Counted from the stretch's first letter, positions 6,204-15,566 are shown. The stretch: DNA of 64,000 nt from Planctomycetota bacterium (GCA_018242605.1 JAFEBP010000005.1:334861-398860); one strand, 5' to 3'. The notes: generated by a model from the letters alone, not told the origin. Made by a program: numbers and translations.

Positions 6204-9196
6204 AGCTCCAGTTCGACGCCAATCAGCCCTACCAGCGCGCCGCAGTTGATGCTGTGGTGGACCTGTTCGACGGACAGCCGCAAGGTGCGCCGGAGTTCTC
6301 AGTCATCCAGATGGGCGAGTGGGGCGACATGTTCGTCGGGCAGGAACGCACTGAACTCGGTGTGGGCAACCAACTACTTCTGTCGGCCGACAAGCTCCAG
6401 GCCAACGCGCGGGGCATCCAGGTGAGGAACGACATCGAGGTGCCGGACGCGGCGGCCACGCTTGAAGCGTGGGAGCTGTTCGACGCCCCGGCAAATGCGG
6501 CTCGCGCCTGCCCGCATTTCTCCGTGGAGATGGAGACGGGCACGGGCAAGACGTACGTCTACCTCCGCACCGTCTTCGAGCTGTCGCGCCGGTACGGGTT
6601 TAAGAAGTTCATCATCGTCGTGCCGAGCGTGGCGATTCGCGAGGGTGTGCTCAAGAACATCGAGATCACGGCCGAACACTTCCGGGCGCTGTACAACAAC
6701 CTGCCGTTCGAGCACTTCGTCTACGACGCCAAGAAAGTGAACCGGCTACGCCAGTTCGCCATCAGCAACACTCTCCAGATCCTCGTCATCAATATTGACG
6801 CCTTCCGTAAAAACTTCACCGGCACCGAGGCTGAGCAGAAGAGCAACGTCATCTACAAGGAGAGCGACCGACTCTCAGGCCGGCAGCCGATCGAGTTCGT
6901 CCAGGCCGCAAGGCCGATCGTCATCATCGACGAGCCCCAGAGCGTCGATTCGACCGAGCGCGCCCAGGAGGCAATCAAGGCGCTCAACCCGCTCTGCACG
7001 CTCCGTTACTCGGCCACGCACCGCAACCCGTATAACCTCGTCTACCGGCTCGACCCGGTTCGGGCCTTCGAGCTTCGGCTGGTAAAGCAGATCGTGGTCG
7101 GAAGCGCCGTCGCCGACGGCGGGGCCAACGACGCTTTCGTCCGGGTGGACAAGATCGAGTACAAGACCGGAATTAAGGCGAAGCTCCGCATCCACGTCCA
7201 GACACCCGATGGTCCCAAGGAGAAGTCGGTCACCGTCAAGAACGGCGCCGATCTGTTCGCCTTGTCCAACGAGCGAGCTGCGTACCGCCAGGGCTACGAG
7301 ATCGCGGAGATCAACGCCGAGCCGGGCAACGAGTACCTCCGCTTCACCGGCGGGCGCGTCATGAAGCTCGGGGACGAGATAGGCGGCATGCGGGACGACG
7401 TATGGCAAGCACAGATCAAGCACACCGTCAAGAAGCACCTTGAGAAGGAACGCCAGCTACGCGGCCAGGGCGTGAAAGTGCTCAGCCTGTTTTTCATCGA
7501 CCGAGTAGCCAACTACCGCGACTACGACGGCAACGGGCAGCCCGTGAAGGGAAAATTTGCCGAGGCTTTCGAGGCGTCTCTTGCCGAGCTCGCCGGAGAC
7601 GAGCGATACAAAGACCTCCCGTTGTTCAAGCATCCGATCGGGAAACTGCATGACGGCTACTTCGCGGCCGACAAACCGAAGAAGGGACAAACCCAGGGTG
7701 TCTGGAAGGACACCCGAGGCGATACACAGGCCGACGACGAGGTCTACAACCTCATCATGAAGGAGAAGGAGCGGCTGCTTGTTGAGGACGAACCCCTGCG
7801 GTTCATCTTCAGCCACTCGGCGCTTCGGGAGGGGTGGGACAACCCCAATGTCTTCCAGATTTGTACGCTGAACGAGACGCGGTCCGCGATGAAGAAGCGG
7901 CAGGAGATCGGGCGAGGGTTGCGTCTGCCTGTCAACCAGCACGGCCAGCGGGTCTTCGACGACTCGATTAACAAGCTCTTCGTCATGGCGAACGAGAGCT
8001 ACGAGGACTTCGCCCGAGCCCTTCAAAGCGAATACGAGGAAGACTGCGGCGTGTCATTCGGCAAAGTGCCCATCACCGCATTCGCTAAGCTCACCAAGAT
8101 CGTGGATGACCGGGAGCAGCCAATCGGCCGGGAGGCAGCCGAAGCGATCAGGAAGGCGCTTGTCGAACAGAAGATGATCGACGCGGATGGGCGTTTACAG
8201 CCGGCCTTCGATCCGAAGCGGCAGGGCTTCAAGATTGACCTTCCCGAACTGCACCGGGAAATGACCCCGCAAGTCGTCGATTTACTCGCCAGCTACCAGA
8301 TTGAGCGGCATATCCGCAAGGACCGACAGGAAGGCCCGAACCGGCTGCGCAAGGAAGTTCAGCTCAGCCCCGAGTTCCAGGCACTGTGGGAGCGGATCAA
8401 GTCCAAGACCATCTACCGGGTGGAGTTCAGAACCGACGAGCTGGTCGCTGCGTCGGTTGCGGGCATCCGGAAGATGCCTAAGGTCGAAGCGGCCAAGATC
8501 CGTGTGACGGCCGGACAGGTCGGTATCGTTCGCGGCGGCGTGACAGCCACCGCCATCAGCGCCGCCGAGGAGCACGTGACGTTGCGCAACCGCCCGGTGC
8601 CCGACGTGCTCGCCTATCTTCAGAATGAAACCGAACTGACCCGTTCGACGCTGGTGCGGATTCTCAAGGAATCGGCACGGTTGGAGGAGTTCTTTGTAGA
8701 CCCGCAGCGGTTCATGGACGCTGTGGCCGCGATCATCAAGCACGAACTACATCGGCTGCTTGTGGACGGCATCAAGTACGAGACACTTCCGGGCGGCGGC
8801 GCTGACACCGAGTGGGAGATGATGCTCTTTAAGAACGAAGAACTCATCAACTATCTGACCGCAATCCAAGTGACACGTTCGCTCTACGAGTACGTCGTCT
8901 ACGACTCAGAGGTCGAACGAGAGTTCGCCCGTAAGCTCGACTCTCGGGAGGATATCAAGCTCTTCGTCAAGCTTCCGAACTGGTTCGAGATTGACACCCC
9001 AGTCGGCAAATACAATCCGGACTGGGCGATCGTCAAACACGACGGGAAGGCGATGTACCTCGCACGGGAGACTAAGAGCACGAAAGACTTCCTGAAGCTC
9101 CGCACGTCCGAGGCGGACAAGGTTCGTTGTGGACACAAGCACTTTGAGACGCTCGGCGTGCCGTTCGCAGTCGTGGTTTCAGCAGATGAGGTGTGA
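6200..9196 (+). CDS. res: Type III restriction Res-like helicase-nuclease
   Basis: A 998-aa superfamily 2 helicase fused to a C-terminal nuclease, the Res subunit layout of type III restriction enzymes. Walker A ETGTGKT is near residue 112, motif II is DEPQ near 244 (IIDEPQSVDS), and motif VI is RQEIGRGLRLP near 570. At the C-terminus NPDWAIV and RETKST near 940-960 form the PD-(D/E)xK active site. All key residues look intact. The ATG at 6200 is preferred over upstream 6170 because MKLQFDANQPYQ is the usual N-terminus and the ATG overlaps the preceding small ORF. It should translocate from unmodified Mod sites and cleave. Its stop overlaps the next gene by GTGA. Confidence 0.92.
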   Translation: MKLQFDANQPYQRAAVDAVVDLFDGQPQGAPEFSVIQMGEWGDMFVGQERTELGVGNQLLLSADKLQANARGIQVRNDIEVPDAAATLEAWELFDAPANAARACPHFSVEMETGTGKTYVYLRTVFELSRRYGFKKFIIVVPSVAIREGVLKNIEITAEHFRALYNNLPFEHFVYDAKKVNRLRQFAISNTLQILVINIDAFRKNFTGTEAEQKSNVIYKESDRLSGRQPIEFVQAARPIVIIDEPQSVDSTERAQEAIKALNPLCTLRYSATHRNPYNLVYRLDPVRAFELRLVKQIVVGSAVADGGANDAFVRVDKIEYKTGIKAKLRIHVQTPDGPKEKSVTVKNGADLFALSNERAAYRQGYEIAEINAEPGNEYLRFTGGRVMKLGDEIGGMRDDVWQAQIKHTVKKHLEKERQLRGQGVKVLSLFFIDRVANYRDYDGNGQPVKGKFAEAFEASLAELAGDERYKDLPLFKHPIGKLHDGYFAADKPKKGQTQGVWKDTRGDTQADDEVYNLIMKEKERLLVEDEPLRFIFSHSALREGWDNPNVFQICTLNETRSAMKKRQEIGRGLRLPVNQHGQRVFDDSINKLFVMANESYEDFARALQSEYEEDCGVSFGKVPITAFAKLTKIVDDREQPIGREAAEAIRKALVEQKMIDADGRLQPAFDPKRQGFKIDLPELHREMTPQVVDLLASYQIERHIRKDRQEGPNRLRKEVQLSPEFQALWERIKSKTIYRVEFRTDELVAASVAGIRKMPKVEAAKIRVTAGQVGIVRGGVTATAISAAEEHVTLRNRPVPDVLAYLQNETELTRSTLVRILKESARLEEFFVDPQRFMDAVAAIIKHELHRLLVDGIKYETLPGGGADTEWEMMLFKNEELINYLTAIQVTRSLYEYVVYDSEVEREFARKLDSREDIKLFVKLPNWFEIDTPVGKYNPDWAIVKHDGKAMYLARETKSTKDFLKLRTSEADKVRCGHKHFETLGVPFAVVVSADEV

Positions 9197-10947
9197 TTCG
9201 GATGCCTATGCAGCTTCATTCGCTATCGCAGATGCTCACGGACGCTTCGCTCGCGGCCCCGGATTTGCGCGTGCTAAATCCAAACCACGAGAACTACACA
9301 GCTCACCTTTTGCAGCCTGCGGGCGACATCGAGGCGGACACACACGGTGTTCGTAACGCTGATCAAGACCTCGCAGGCAGGCAGTACACGGCCTTTCTCA
9401 GACAAGCTGTTTCGGAGCAATCTGCTCTCGCCATTACGCCTGAATACTCAATGCCTTGGCGAGTTGTTGAGGACTCCCTGAGAACTGGGATCACTCCTGC
9501 CGAAGGAGCTCTCTGGGTCTTGGGCTGCGAAAGCACCACCATTGAGCAACTGAACGCCTTTCGCGATAGGGTAGCTGATATTGCAAGTGTTTTGTACGAA
9601 CCCCTCACGCCACAACTCAACCGTTTCCTCGATCCGGTACTCTATGTGTTCCCTTCCAGACCACAGCGTGGTGGTAGTCTTCGCCTAGTAATAGTGGTAC
9701 AGTTCAAAACATCTCCAATGGGTGATGCAGGACATTTTGAGATTAATGGCCTACAGACCGGAAGTCGGATTTACTATTTCGGCAACGGCACCACACAACT
9801 GCGGCTAGCCACGTTGATTTGCTCAGACGCCTTTGCCTTCCTCGATTCTCATGCGCACGAGCTTTATCACCGCACGTTGCTGATACACGTTCAACTCAAC
9901 AAGTCGCCGCGGCATGCACAGTACCGCAGATACCGCGAGAAACTCCTAGATTACGATGGCGATGAGACGGAGGTCCTATGCCTGAATTGGGCCAAGGAAG
10001 TGCATGAGCGCTGCGGGGGCACAAGGACCTGTTGGGATCACCTGCCGTGCTCCGCATGGTACTTGCGTCCTGACAGGTTTGCAGATGACGATGACGCCCT
10101 GACGGCGAACCACAACAACGGTATGTACTACACATGGCTGCAAGATTCCCGTTGCCGGGCATTGTTCTTTACGTACATCCCAGCGGTATTTGCCATCACG
10201 GCTTCCAAGGTGGCACATCATGGCGTGGCAGCGGCTTTGTCGCGTCGCCGTGGGCCGATCCTGAACTCGACCCGAGTTTGGGAGGACGCTACCGGCCAGT
10301 GGGTTGCGACTAACGCGGTGGCGGACGGTTTCGCTGCTATAGTCGCCGAAAGTGGCAATGCATCAACTGACATTCAGGCCTTGGCCAGGGCAAGCCCGCT
10401 TCGGGCTGAACGAACCTTGGCACTTTGCGCCGGTCAGATAGCGCAAAGCGATTGGTACACACCAAAGAAACTGGATTCCTGCTTGATTGGTACTACGGAA
10501 GTGATGCGCCGCATCACGGCCTGTCAGGACACCGACGAAGATGCGAGGCAGTACCGCACGAGGCGGCTACGTACCGCGCATCGCGTGTCGTCTGTATTGA
10601 CGACACGGCTTCCCGCAGCGCTCAGCGACCTCCAAGCCGGATTCCACTTTGACTGGTCATCGCAGTCCCCACATACAAACATCGTCTCTACCGCGGGTCG
10701 CCGGGCAACTGCAATTTACCTTGGCGACGAGCACACACCCGAAACGGCGTACCGTGTCGCTGCAAAGGCTGCCGATTACATCGGAGAATGGGAGACAAGT
10801 CCGAACGACATCGTAGAAGGAAGGCAAAGGCTGCACGTTTGGTACAGAGACGATCAGGGCAATGATGTGCTATGCAATGCAGACCGGTACGTGAAATATG
10901 ACGACACTAATACTGAATCGCCTTTCGACATTACGAGGGCGCAATGA
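9193..10947 (+). CDS. Nitrilase-fold (carbon-nitrogen hydrolase) protein in defence operon
   Basis: A 584-aa protein starting at GTG 9193, which overlaps the res stop (GTGA); ATG 9202 is an alternative. The first 250 or so residues show the three catalytic positions of the carbon-nitrogen hydrolase superfamily: Glu84 in ITPEYS, Lys172 in VQFKTSP and Cys210 in ATLICSDAF, the last matching the nucleophile elbow. The Lys-Cys spacing of 38 fits the family; the Glu-Lys spacing is somewhat long. The C-terminal 330 residues are unrecognised. Superfamily members hydrolyse nitriles or amides, including metabolites and cofactors. Here it is coupled to an SMC-like ATPase by ATGA, so it is a plausible effector. 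The substrate is unknown. Base composition is more AT-rich than in the helicase gene. Confidence 0.65.
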   Translation: MIRMPMQLHSLSQMLTDASLAAPDLRVLNPNHENYTAHLLQPAGDIEADTHGVRNADQDLAGRQYTAFLRQAVSEQSALAITPEYSMPWRVVEDSLRTGITPAEGALWVLGCESTTIEQLNAFRDRVADIASVLYEPLTPQLNRFLDPVLYVFPSRPQRGGSLRLVIVVQFKTSPMGDAGHFEINGLQTGSRIYYFGNGTTQLRLATLICSDAFAFLDSHAHELYHRTLLIHVQLNKSPRHAQYRRYREKLLDYDGDETEVLCLNWAKEVHERCGGTRTCWDHLPCSAWYLRPDRFADDDDALTANHNNGMYYTWLQDSRCRALFFTYIPAVFAITASKVAHHGVAAALSRRRGPILNSTRVWEDATGQWVATNAVADGFAAIVAESGNASTDIQALARASPLRAERTLALCAGQIAQSDWYTPKKLDSCLIGTTEVMRRITACQDTDEDARQYRTRRLRTAHRVSSVLTTRLPAALSDLQAGFHFDWSSQSPHTNIVSTAGRRATAIYLGDEHTPETAYRVAAKAADYIGEWETSPNDIVEGRQRLHVWYRDDQGNDVLCNADRYVKYDDTNTESPFDITRAQ

Positions 10948-13900
10948 CGATCTCTCTCGAACAACTGTGCGAGAAGCTGGCGCCCCGTTTTCCTGATATA
11001 GAACAGGTAGACGAAAGCGTTGCTCGCTTCGAGCGGAAAGCTGCTGGTCGTCCGTTTGCTGTTTGCTATGTTGATGTGTCGGCACACATCCCGGACTCGG
11101 CAGCCGCGTTGAGTTCTTACCAAGACAGGGTCGTAGCCCGCCACTACTTTAACAGCAACAAGAGCCTTCAATGGAGCAACTATCTGTTCTTTCTGGTTGA
11201 CACGTTGCCTCCGCCAGCAGCACGGGCCATTGTCGAGCGGGATCGAAAGTACGCCCGCAAATTTGTTCTGACCGAGCCGGAACTTCAGACGGCGCTTTCT
11301 CCTCCGTCGTTCCAGGTGTCCGATGCGATAGTAAGGACTGACGTTCTTGCCACATGGACCGGAATTCTAGCGGCGGCGAATCTTGACAAGGCCATCCTGA
11401 ACGACGAATCGCTGCCCAAAAGGCTTGATCTCATTGAGGCATCGTTTGGCCAGGCGGCTCTATCAGTCCCAACTGCATCTTCCTCCCCGCAGCAGTCTAA
11501 ACAGCCTTTTCTGAAACAAGTCGAATTAAATGCGTTCCGTGAACATCCGCTCACAAAGAAATTTGATCTTGGTCTCGTCACCTTGATTTGTGGTGCGAAC
11601 GGTACGGGTAAGACTTCGCTAATGGAGGCTATCGAACTGGTCTATTGCGGGCGCACCAAACGTAATCCAGAAGCGTCAGATACGTACTCGATAACCGCGA
11701 AGTATACGAACGGAAAGAGCGAGACTGCAAACTATCGCCGCGCTCAATCTCTATTTCGGGATCGTCACCTTGCGTGGTATGGACAGTCGGAGACGCGAAC
11801 AAATAACCTATTTCAAACATTCGCGAGATTTAACTTCCTAAATACAGACGCAGCCGTCGGCTTGGCGGAAGCCAAGGACAATTTTGATGAGGACTTGTCG
11901 AAACTCCTGGTCGGTCCTGATGCGTCCAAGACATGGCGCGAGATCGGACGCACTGCCGATAAACTAGATGAAAAAATCAAAGAGCTTGAAGCCATCAAAA
12001 ACCAAGTCGATCTCGACTTGGCGTCGTACAGTCGGCAGATTGCCGCATCTGGAGAGCTGAAACAAGAATCCAGCGCCGTGCTGAAAAAGCTGGACGAGAT
12101 GCTTGCACAAACGGCTTGGGCACGAGACGAAGGTGATGCAGCGTCATCGGTTAAGGAACTCGTTGAATCGCTCTCTGAGTTTGAGACACTGACTAAACAA
12201 GCAATTGGTCATGATTGGGTTGGGGCGCCAGTAAGCATGGCCAAAATGCGTCTATTTGTGAAGCAGGCGCCTCCACAGTTAATGGTCCTCGACCAGATTA
12301 TTAAAGAGGTCAGTGATGCTCGCGCATTCGATCGTGGCTTGCAACAGGACGTGAAGCGGCTGGAAAGTACTCTGACCGAGCTTAAGGACCTGTTGAAGAT
12401 CATTGAGGCCGGTTTGCCGGAGCGACTCAGCGAGATTGAGCGAATAACGCCACAGATCGCTAAGCTTGAGCAGATTACGCTCGGTTACGACGAACGCCAA
12501 ATGCTACCACACCTGAGGGAAGCAGCGACGCTCACCGTAGTCGCATACGCTTCAACAAGTGCAAACGAAACCTCAAATGCAGCGGAGAAGCTTGACGATG
12601 CCCGCAACCGTTATGCCTCATTCAATGCACTTCGCGATGAATCCGTCAGCCTAGGGCAAAGGCTTCGCGAGATAGCTGGTCAAATTTTAAATGCAGCGCC
12701 AGAGCCTGACCAATGCCCGCTATGCCATACGCAGTTCGGCCCCGGAGAGTTGGCGTCGCACATCCATATGGGTGTAGACGCAAAGCTTGAAGAGAAGGCC
12801 GCCTCCCTCCTTACGTCGATTCGTGAAATGGAAGCGATCGTCGCTGAAGCTGTCGCCAAGCAGTCTGCTGCACAGTGGGCAGTCGTCGCCTGTCAGCGAT
12901 TGGAACGATCGCTGGATATCACGGTTTCTGAGTTGGTGCGCGTCATCTCGGAGAGCCAACGCGAATATGCCGATCTGATCGCGCTCAAGTCCCGTCTTAC
13001 GGCTGAACTCAGCCAGCTCCAGAAGTCGGATGTGACTATCGCACGCTACCGCCAGCTGGTCGCCAGCGTGGCGGCGACTATTGGTGACATCAGCAATGAG
13101 CGAGTCAAGGCGGCAATCGGCAGGATAGAGAGTGAGATAACGGTTAAGCTCACTGAACGGGATCGACACTCAAAGGCCATTCAGAGTGCCTTGGCCACAG
13201 CAGAGACCATTCTCCCAATTGGGGAAGGCTTAACGCTGGAGTCCGCTGTAGCGCAACTGAAAGAGCGACTGATTACCGATGAATCATTGCTCGGCAGATT
13301 GGCACCATATGCGGCTCGGTTGTCCTGGCCTGAGGAGCAATCGTTCTCACAGCTTGCCGTGACCATCGGGAGTATTCGACAACTGGCAGGCGACTATCAG
13401 GTTACACTCTCAAGAGAGAAAAGTGCTGTCAAGGTGCTTGCGGAAGCATCCACTCGGAGAGATCAACTTCAAAGGCAACTCGCTGGATTGCTGCCGCGGA
13501 TTGAACGATTTAGCGAGGCCCGCCAGGTGTTAAGCACAATTTTAAATGAGCACTCGCTTAACAGCGCGATGGAAGAGGCACTCCGTCAGAATCGCGTCGC
13601 GATCGAAACCATCTTTGCTCGGATTCATTCGCCTGCGGAGTTCTCGGGACTTGGTGAATCCATGACCACGTTGGTGCGCAAGAACGGGGGATCGCTCGCG
13701 AATTTGTCGCAGATCAGTACAGGTCAACGGGCAGCTTTCGCACTGTCCCTGTTCCTGGCGCAGAATGCTCAACTGCGAACCGCTCCACCCGTGATTCTGA
13801 TTGATGACCCGATTGCCCATGTGGATGATCTAAACTGTCTGTCGTTCCTTGATTACCTGAGAGAAGTTGTGGTCGCTGGTGACAGGCAAGTGGTATTTGC

Positions 13901-13991
13901 TACTGCGAATGACAAACTCGCTGTGCTCTTTGAGCGCAAGTTCGATTTCTTGGGTAAGGAGGACTTTCGTCGCTATGACCTTGCCCGGTAG
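10944..13991 (+). CDS. Rad50/SMC-like ATPase with zinc hook
   Basis: A 1015-aa ABC-type ATPase of the Rad50/SMC class. It begins with an unrecognised domain of about 190 residues, then Walker A GANGTGKTS at 217-225, a long coiled coil, a zinc-hook CPLC at 591-594, a return coiled coil, the signature LSQISTGQR near 920, and Walker B VILIDDPIAHVDD near 950-962. Such ATPases sense or bridge DNA ends; in Lamassu-type and related ABC multi-component defences, an SMC-like sensor controls a separately encoded effector. The hydrolase just upstream (4-bp overlap) would be that effector by analogy. The extra N-terminal domain is a likely partner-docking site. It is the last gene of the operon; AT-rich codon use suggests acquisition with the hydrolase. 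Confidence 0.85.
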   Translation: MTISLEQLCEKLAPRFPDIEQVDESVARFERKAAGRPFAVCYVDVSAHIPDSAAALSSYQDRVVARHYFNSNKSLQWSNYLFFLVDTLPPPAARAIVERDRKYARKFVLTEPELQTALSPPSFQVSDAIVRTDVLATWTGILAAANLDKAILNDESLPKRLDLIEASFGQAALSVPTASSSPQQSKQPFLKQVELNAFREHPLTKKFDLGLVTLICGANGTGKTSLMEAIELVYCGRTKRNPEASDTYSITAKYTNGKSETANYRRAQSLFRDRHLAWYGQSETRTNNLFQTFARFNFLNTDAAVGLAEAKDNFDEDLSKLLVGPDASKTWREIGRTADKLDEKIKELEAIKNQVDLDLASYSRQIAASGELKQESSAVLKKLDEMLAQTAWARDEGDAASSVKELVESLSEFETLTKQAIGHDWVGAPVSMAKMRLFVKQAPPQLMVLDQIIKEVSDARAFDRGLQQDVKRLESTLTELKDLLKIIEAGLPERLSEIERITPQIAKLEQITLGYDERQMLPHLREAATLTVVAYASTSANETSNAAEKLDDARNRYASFNALRDESVSLGQRLREIAGQILNAAPEPDQCPLCHTQFGPGELASHIHMGVDAKLEEKAASLLTSIREMEAIVAEAVAKQSAAQWAVVACQRLERSLDITVSELVRVISESQREYADLIALKSRLTAELSQLQKSDVTIARYRQLVASVAATIGDISNERVKAAIGRIESEITVKLTERDRHSKAIQSALATAETILPIGEGLTLESAVAQLKERLITDESLLGRLAPYAARLSWPEEQSFSQLAVTIGSIRQLAGDYQVTLSREKSAVKVLAEASTRRDQLQRQLAGLLPRIERFSEARQVLSTILNEHSLNSAMEEALRQNRVAIETIFARIHSPAEFSGLGESMTTLVRKNGGSLANLSQISTGQRAAFALSLFLAQNAQLRTAPPVILIDDPIAHVDDLNCLSFLDYLREVVVAGDRQVVFATANDKLAVLFERKFDFLGKEDFRRYDLAR

Positions 13992-14037
13992 GGTACCGCA
14001 TCAAGTACTCGCGAGCAGGAGTGTGAACCGTATAGAA

Positions 14038-14101
14038 GCCCCGCGACCGCGACTCCGGATTCTATTGAAGCCCAAAGACACCTCCGTCACGATCGCGGGG
14101 C
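14038..14101. terminator. Inverted repeat between convergent genes
   Basis: GCCCCGCGA (14038-14046) and TCGCGGGGC (14093-14101) form a perfect 9-bp inverted repeat with a 46-nt interior. It lies between the ATPase stop (13991) and the integrase stop (14110) of two converging genes. There is no T-run, so it may be a weak bidirectional terminator or a recombination-related site. Confidence 0.4.
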
Positions 14102-14109
14102 GCTGTCAG

Positions 14110-15288
14110 TCAAGTGCGGCAAGATTCAACGTTGTGCTGGGCCGGTTGGGCTGTTTCTGCCGGGAACAGCCGGTCGAGCGTGCGGGCAGCTTCGGCGAGG
14201 AACTCGGGGCGTCGCTTGGCATAGACCTCTTCCGTGATTCGGCTGGTCGTGTGCCCAAGCATCCCGCTCACCTCGCGAAGTGGCACGCCCGCCGCAGCGA
14301 GCAACGTCGCCCCCGTGTGCCGGAGAACGCCGGGAGTGGCGTTGCGAATTCCCGCACGCTTGCACGCCGTGCGGAATGAGCGCCGCACTTTCTTGAGTGC
14401 GTTGCCGCCGAACTCCACGACGAACCCGGTCACAGACTCCTTCAGCGCCCTTTCCAGCTCGGGGCGGAGCGTACTTGTGATCGGAACGATCGGCTTTCGC
14501 TTGTTGCTCTGAACTCCGCCAGCCGGGAGAAAGTTGATCCGGTTCCAAACCAGATCGACCTGTTCGATACGGAGGTTCAGAATCGCGGAGGGCCGTTGCA
14601 GAGTGTGCAGGGCCAGCAGCACAAACCGGCGAAGGTGCGGCTCATCGCACGCTGCCAGGAGACGTTGCACCTCCTCTTCCGTAAGAAACCTGTCCCGCGG
14701 CGATGGCTTCGGCAGGAGGCGGACGTACGGGAACGAAGCCAACTCACCGCGTCGCCAAGCGTCGTAGAAGGAGGCACGCAGCACGTCCAGATTGCGGTTC
14801 ATTGTCCCGTTTGAGATCGGGCACCCTGTACTGCGGGAGATTCGACGCCACGCTACGAATCTTTCCTGCACAGGAATCGTCATTTCGTGGACATACACCA
14901 CGTCCTGTTCCATGCAGAACTCGGTCCACGCCTTGAGCGCGTAACGGGCGGACTCGTGCGACGGGCGCCCGGTGAGCCGCTTCACATACCCCGATAGCAC
15001 ATCGAGAACGGGAACTGCCGATCCCGCGGATCCGTTCATCGGGCCGACAACGGAACCTGCGGAAGTGGGGAGCGGAGAGGCTGCCGGGGGACATTGGGTC
15101 TTCGCTCGCGGCTCACCTCGACCATCAACCAACTCAATCAGGAACTGCTTGGCCTCTTCAAGGCTTTTCGTGCCCGTGCTGCGGCGGCGTACCTGTCGCG
15201 ATCCCGGTCGGCACCAGTAGACATACCAGAAGGGCGTGTCTGTTCGTTGGACCAGCCAGTGTTCTCTGTACTCAAAGACTCTCCGCAT
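14110..15288 (-). CDS. int: Tyrosine recombinase / phage-type integrase 1
   Basis: A 392-aa site-specific recombinase. The N-terminal 60 residues (WYVYWCRPGSRQV, RRRSTGTKS) resemble an arm-binding domain, followed by a SAM-like core-binding region near 110-200. The catalytic domain shows Arg in LHTLQRPSAILNL, the box II segment TPGVLRHTGAT, His in SGMLGHTTS and the nucleophilic Tyr in EEVYAKR. In box II the usual His of HxxR is replaced by Gly, while the Arg is kept. Its start lies 150 bp inside the 3' end of the excisionase-like gene on the same strand, so the two are cotranscribed. Which attachment site it uses is not evident; the tRNA-Pro fragment is one candidate. Confidence 0.9.
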   Translation of the reverse strand: MRRVFEYREHWLVQRTDTPFWYVYWCRPGSRQVRRRSTGTKSLEEAKQFLIELVDGRGEPRAKTQCPPAASPLPTSAGSVVGPMNGSAGSAVPVLDVLSGYVKRLTGRPSHESARYALKAWTEFCMEQDVVYVHEMTIPVQERFVAWRRISRSTGCPISNGTMNRNLDVLRASFYDAWRRGELASFPYVRLLPKPSPRDRFLTEEEVQRLLAACDEPHLRRFVLLALHTLQRPSAILNLRIEQVDLVWNRINFLPAGGVQSNKRKPIVPITSTLRPELERALKESVTGFVVEFGGNALKKVRRSFRTACKRAGIRNATPGVLRHTGATLLAAAGVPLREVSGMLGHTTSRITEEVYAKRRPEFLAEAARTLDRLFPAETAQPAQHNVESCRT

Positions 15289-15566
15289 TCTCCCCGATCC
15301 CCGCTTCGTGAATCCACAAACTGCCGCAGTTGGTCGATCCGCACGAGTACGCGGCGACCGATGCGCACGCAGCCAAGACGCCCGGCTCGGAGTTCGCGAT
15401 CGACGGTGTTGCGATGTACGCGAAGGACCCGGGCCGCCTCAGCAATCGTGAGCAGTTGCGGCATCTCTACCAGCGCGCGCATCGGCGTCGCCGTCAAGGG
15501 ATTGTTTTGGCCGTGCGAGGAATCCATGCGAACCAGTGGCGCAGAATCAGCGCGCTTGGCCTTCAC
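15138..15566 (-). CDS. Excisionase-like helix-turn-helix protein 1
   Basis: A 142-aa protein with a MerR/excisionase-type winged helix at residues about 36-86: LLTIAEAARVLRVHRNTVDR followed by the wing segment GCVRIGRRVLVRIDQL. Such proteins bind DNA beside att sites and direct integrase toward excision. The first ATG overlaps the upstream XRE gene stop (4 bp), and the last 50 codons overlap the integrase start. That Arg/Ala-rich tail is probably dispensable. The arrangement XRE regulator, xis, int in one transcript is typical of integrative elements. Confidence 0.75.
   Translation of the reverse strand: MKAKRADSAPLVRMDSSHGQNNPLTATPMRALVEMPQLLTIAEAARVLRVHRNTVDRELRAGRLGCVRIGRRVLVRIDQLRQFVDSRSGDRGECGESLSTENTGWSNEQTRPSGMSTGADRDRDRYAAAARARKALKRPSSS

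Noticed and set aside
14110..14548. Other-frame minus and plus ORFs across the integrase 1 gene
   Set aside because: They lack start context and family motifs; the recombinase frame carries the Arg, His and Tyr active-site positions.
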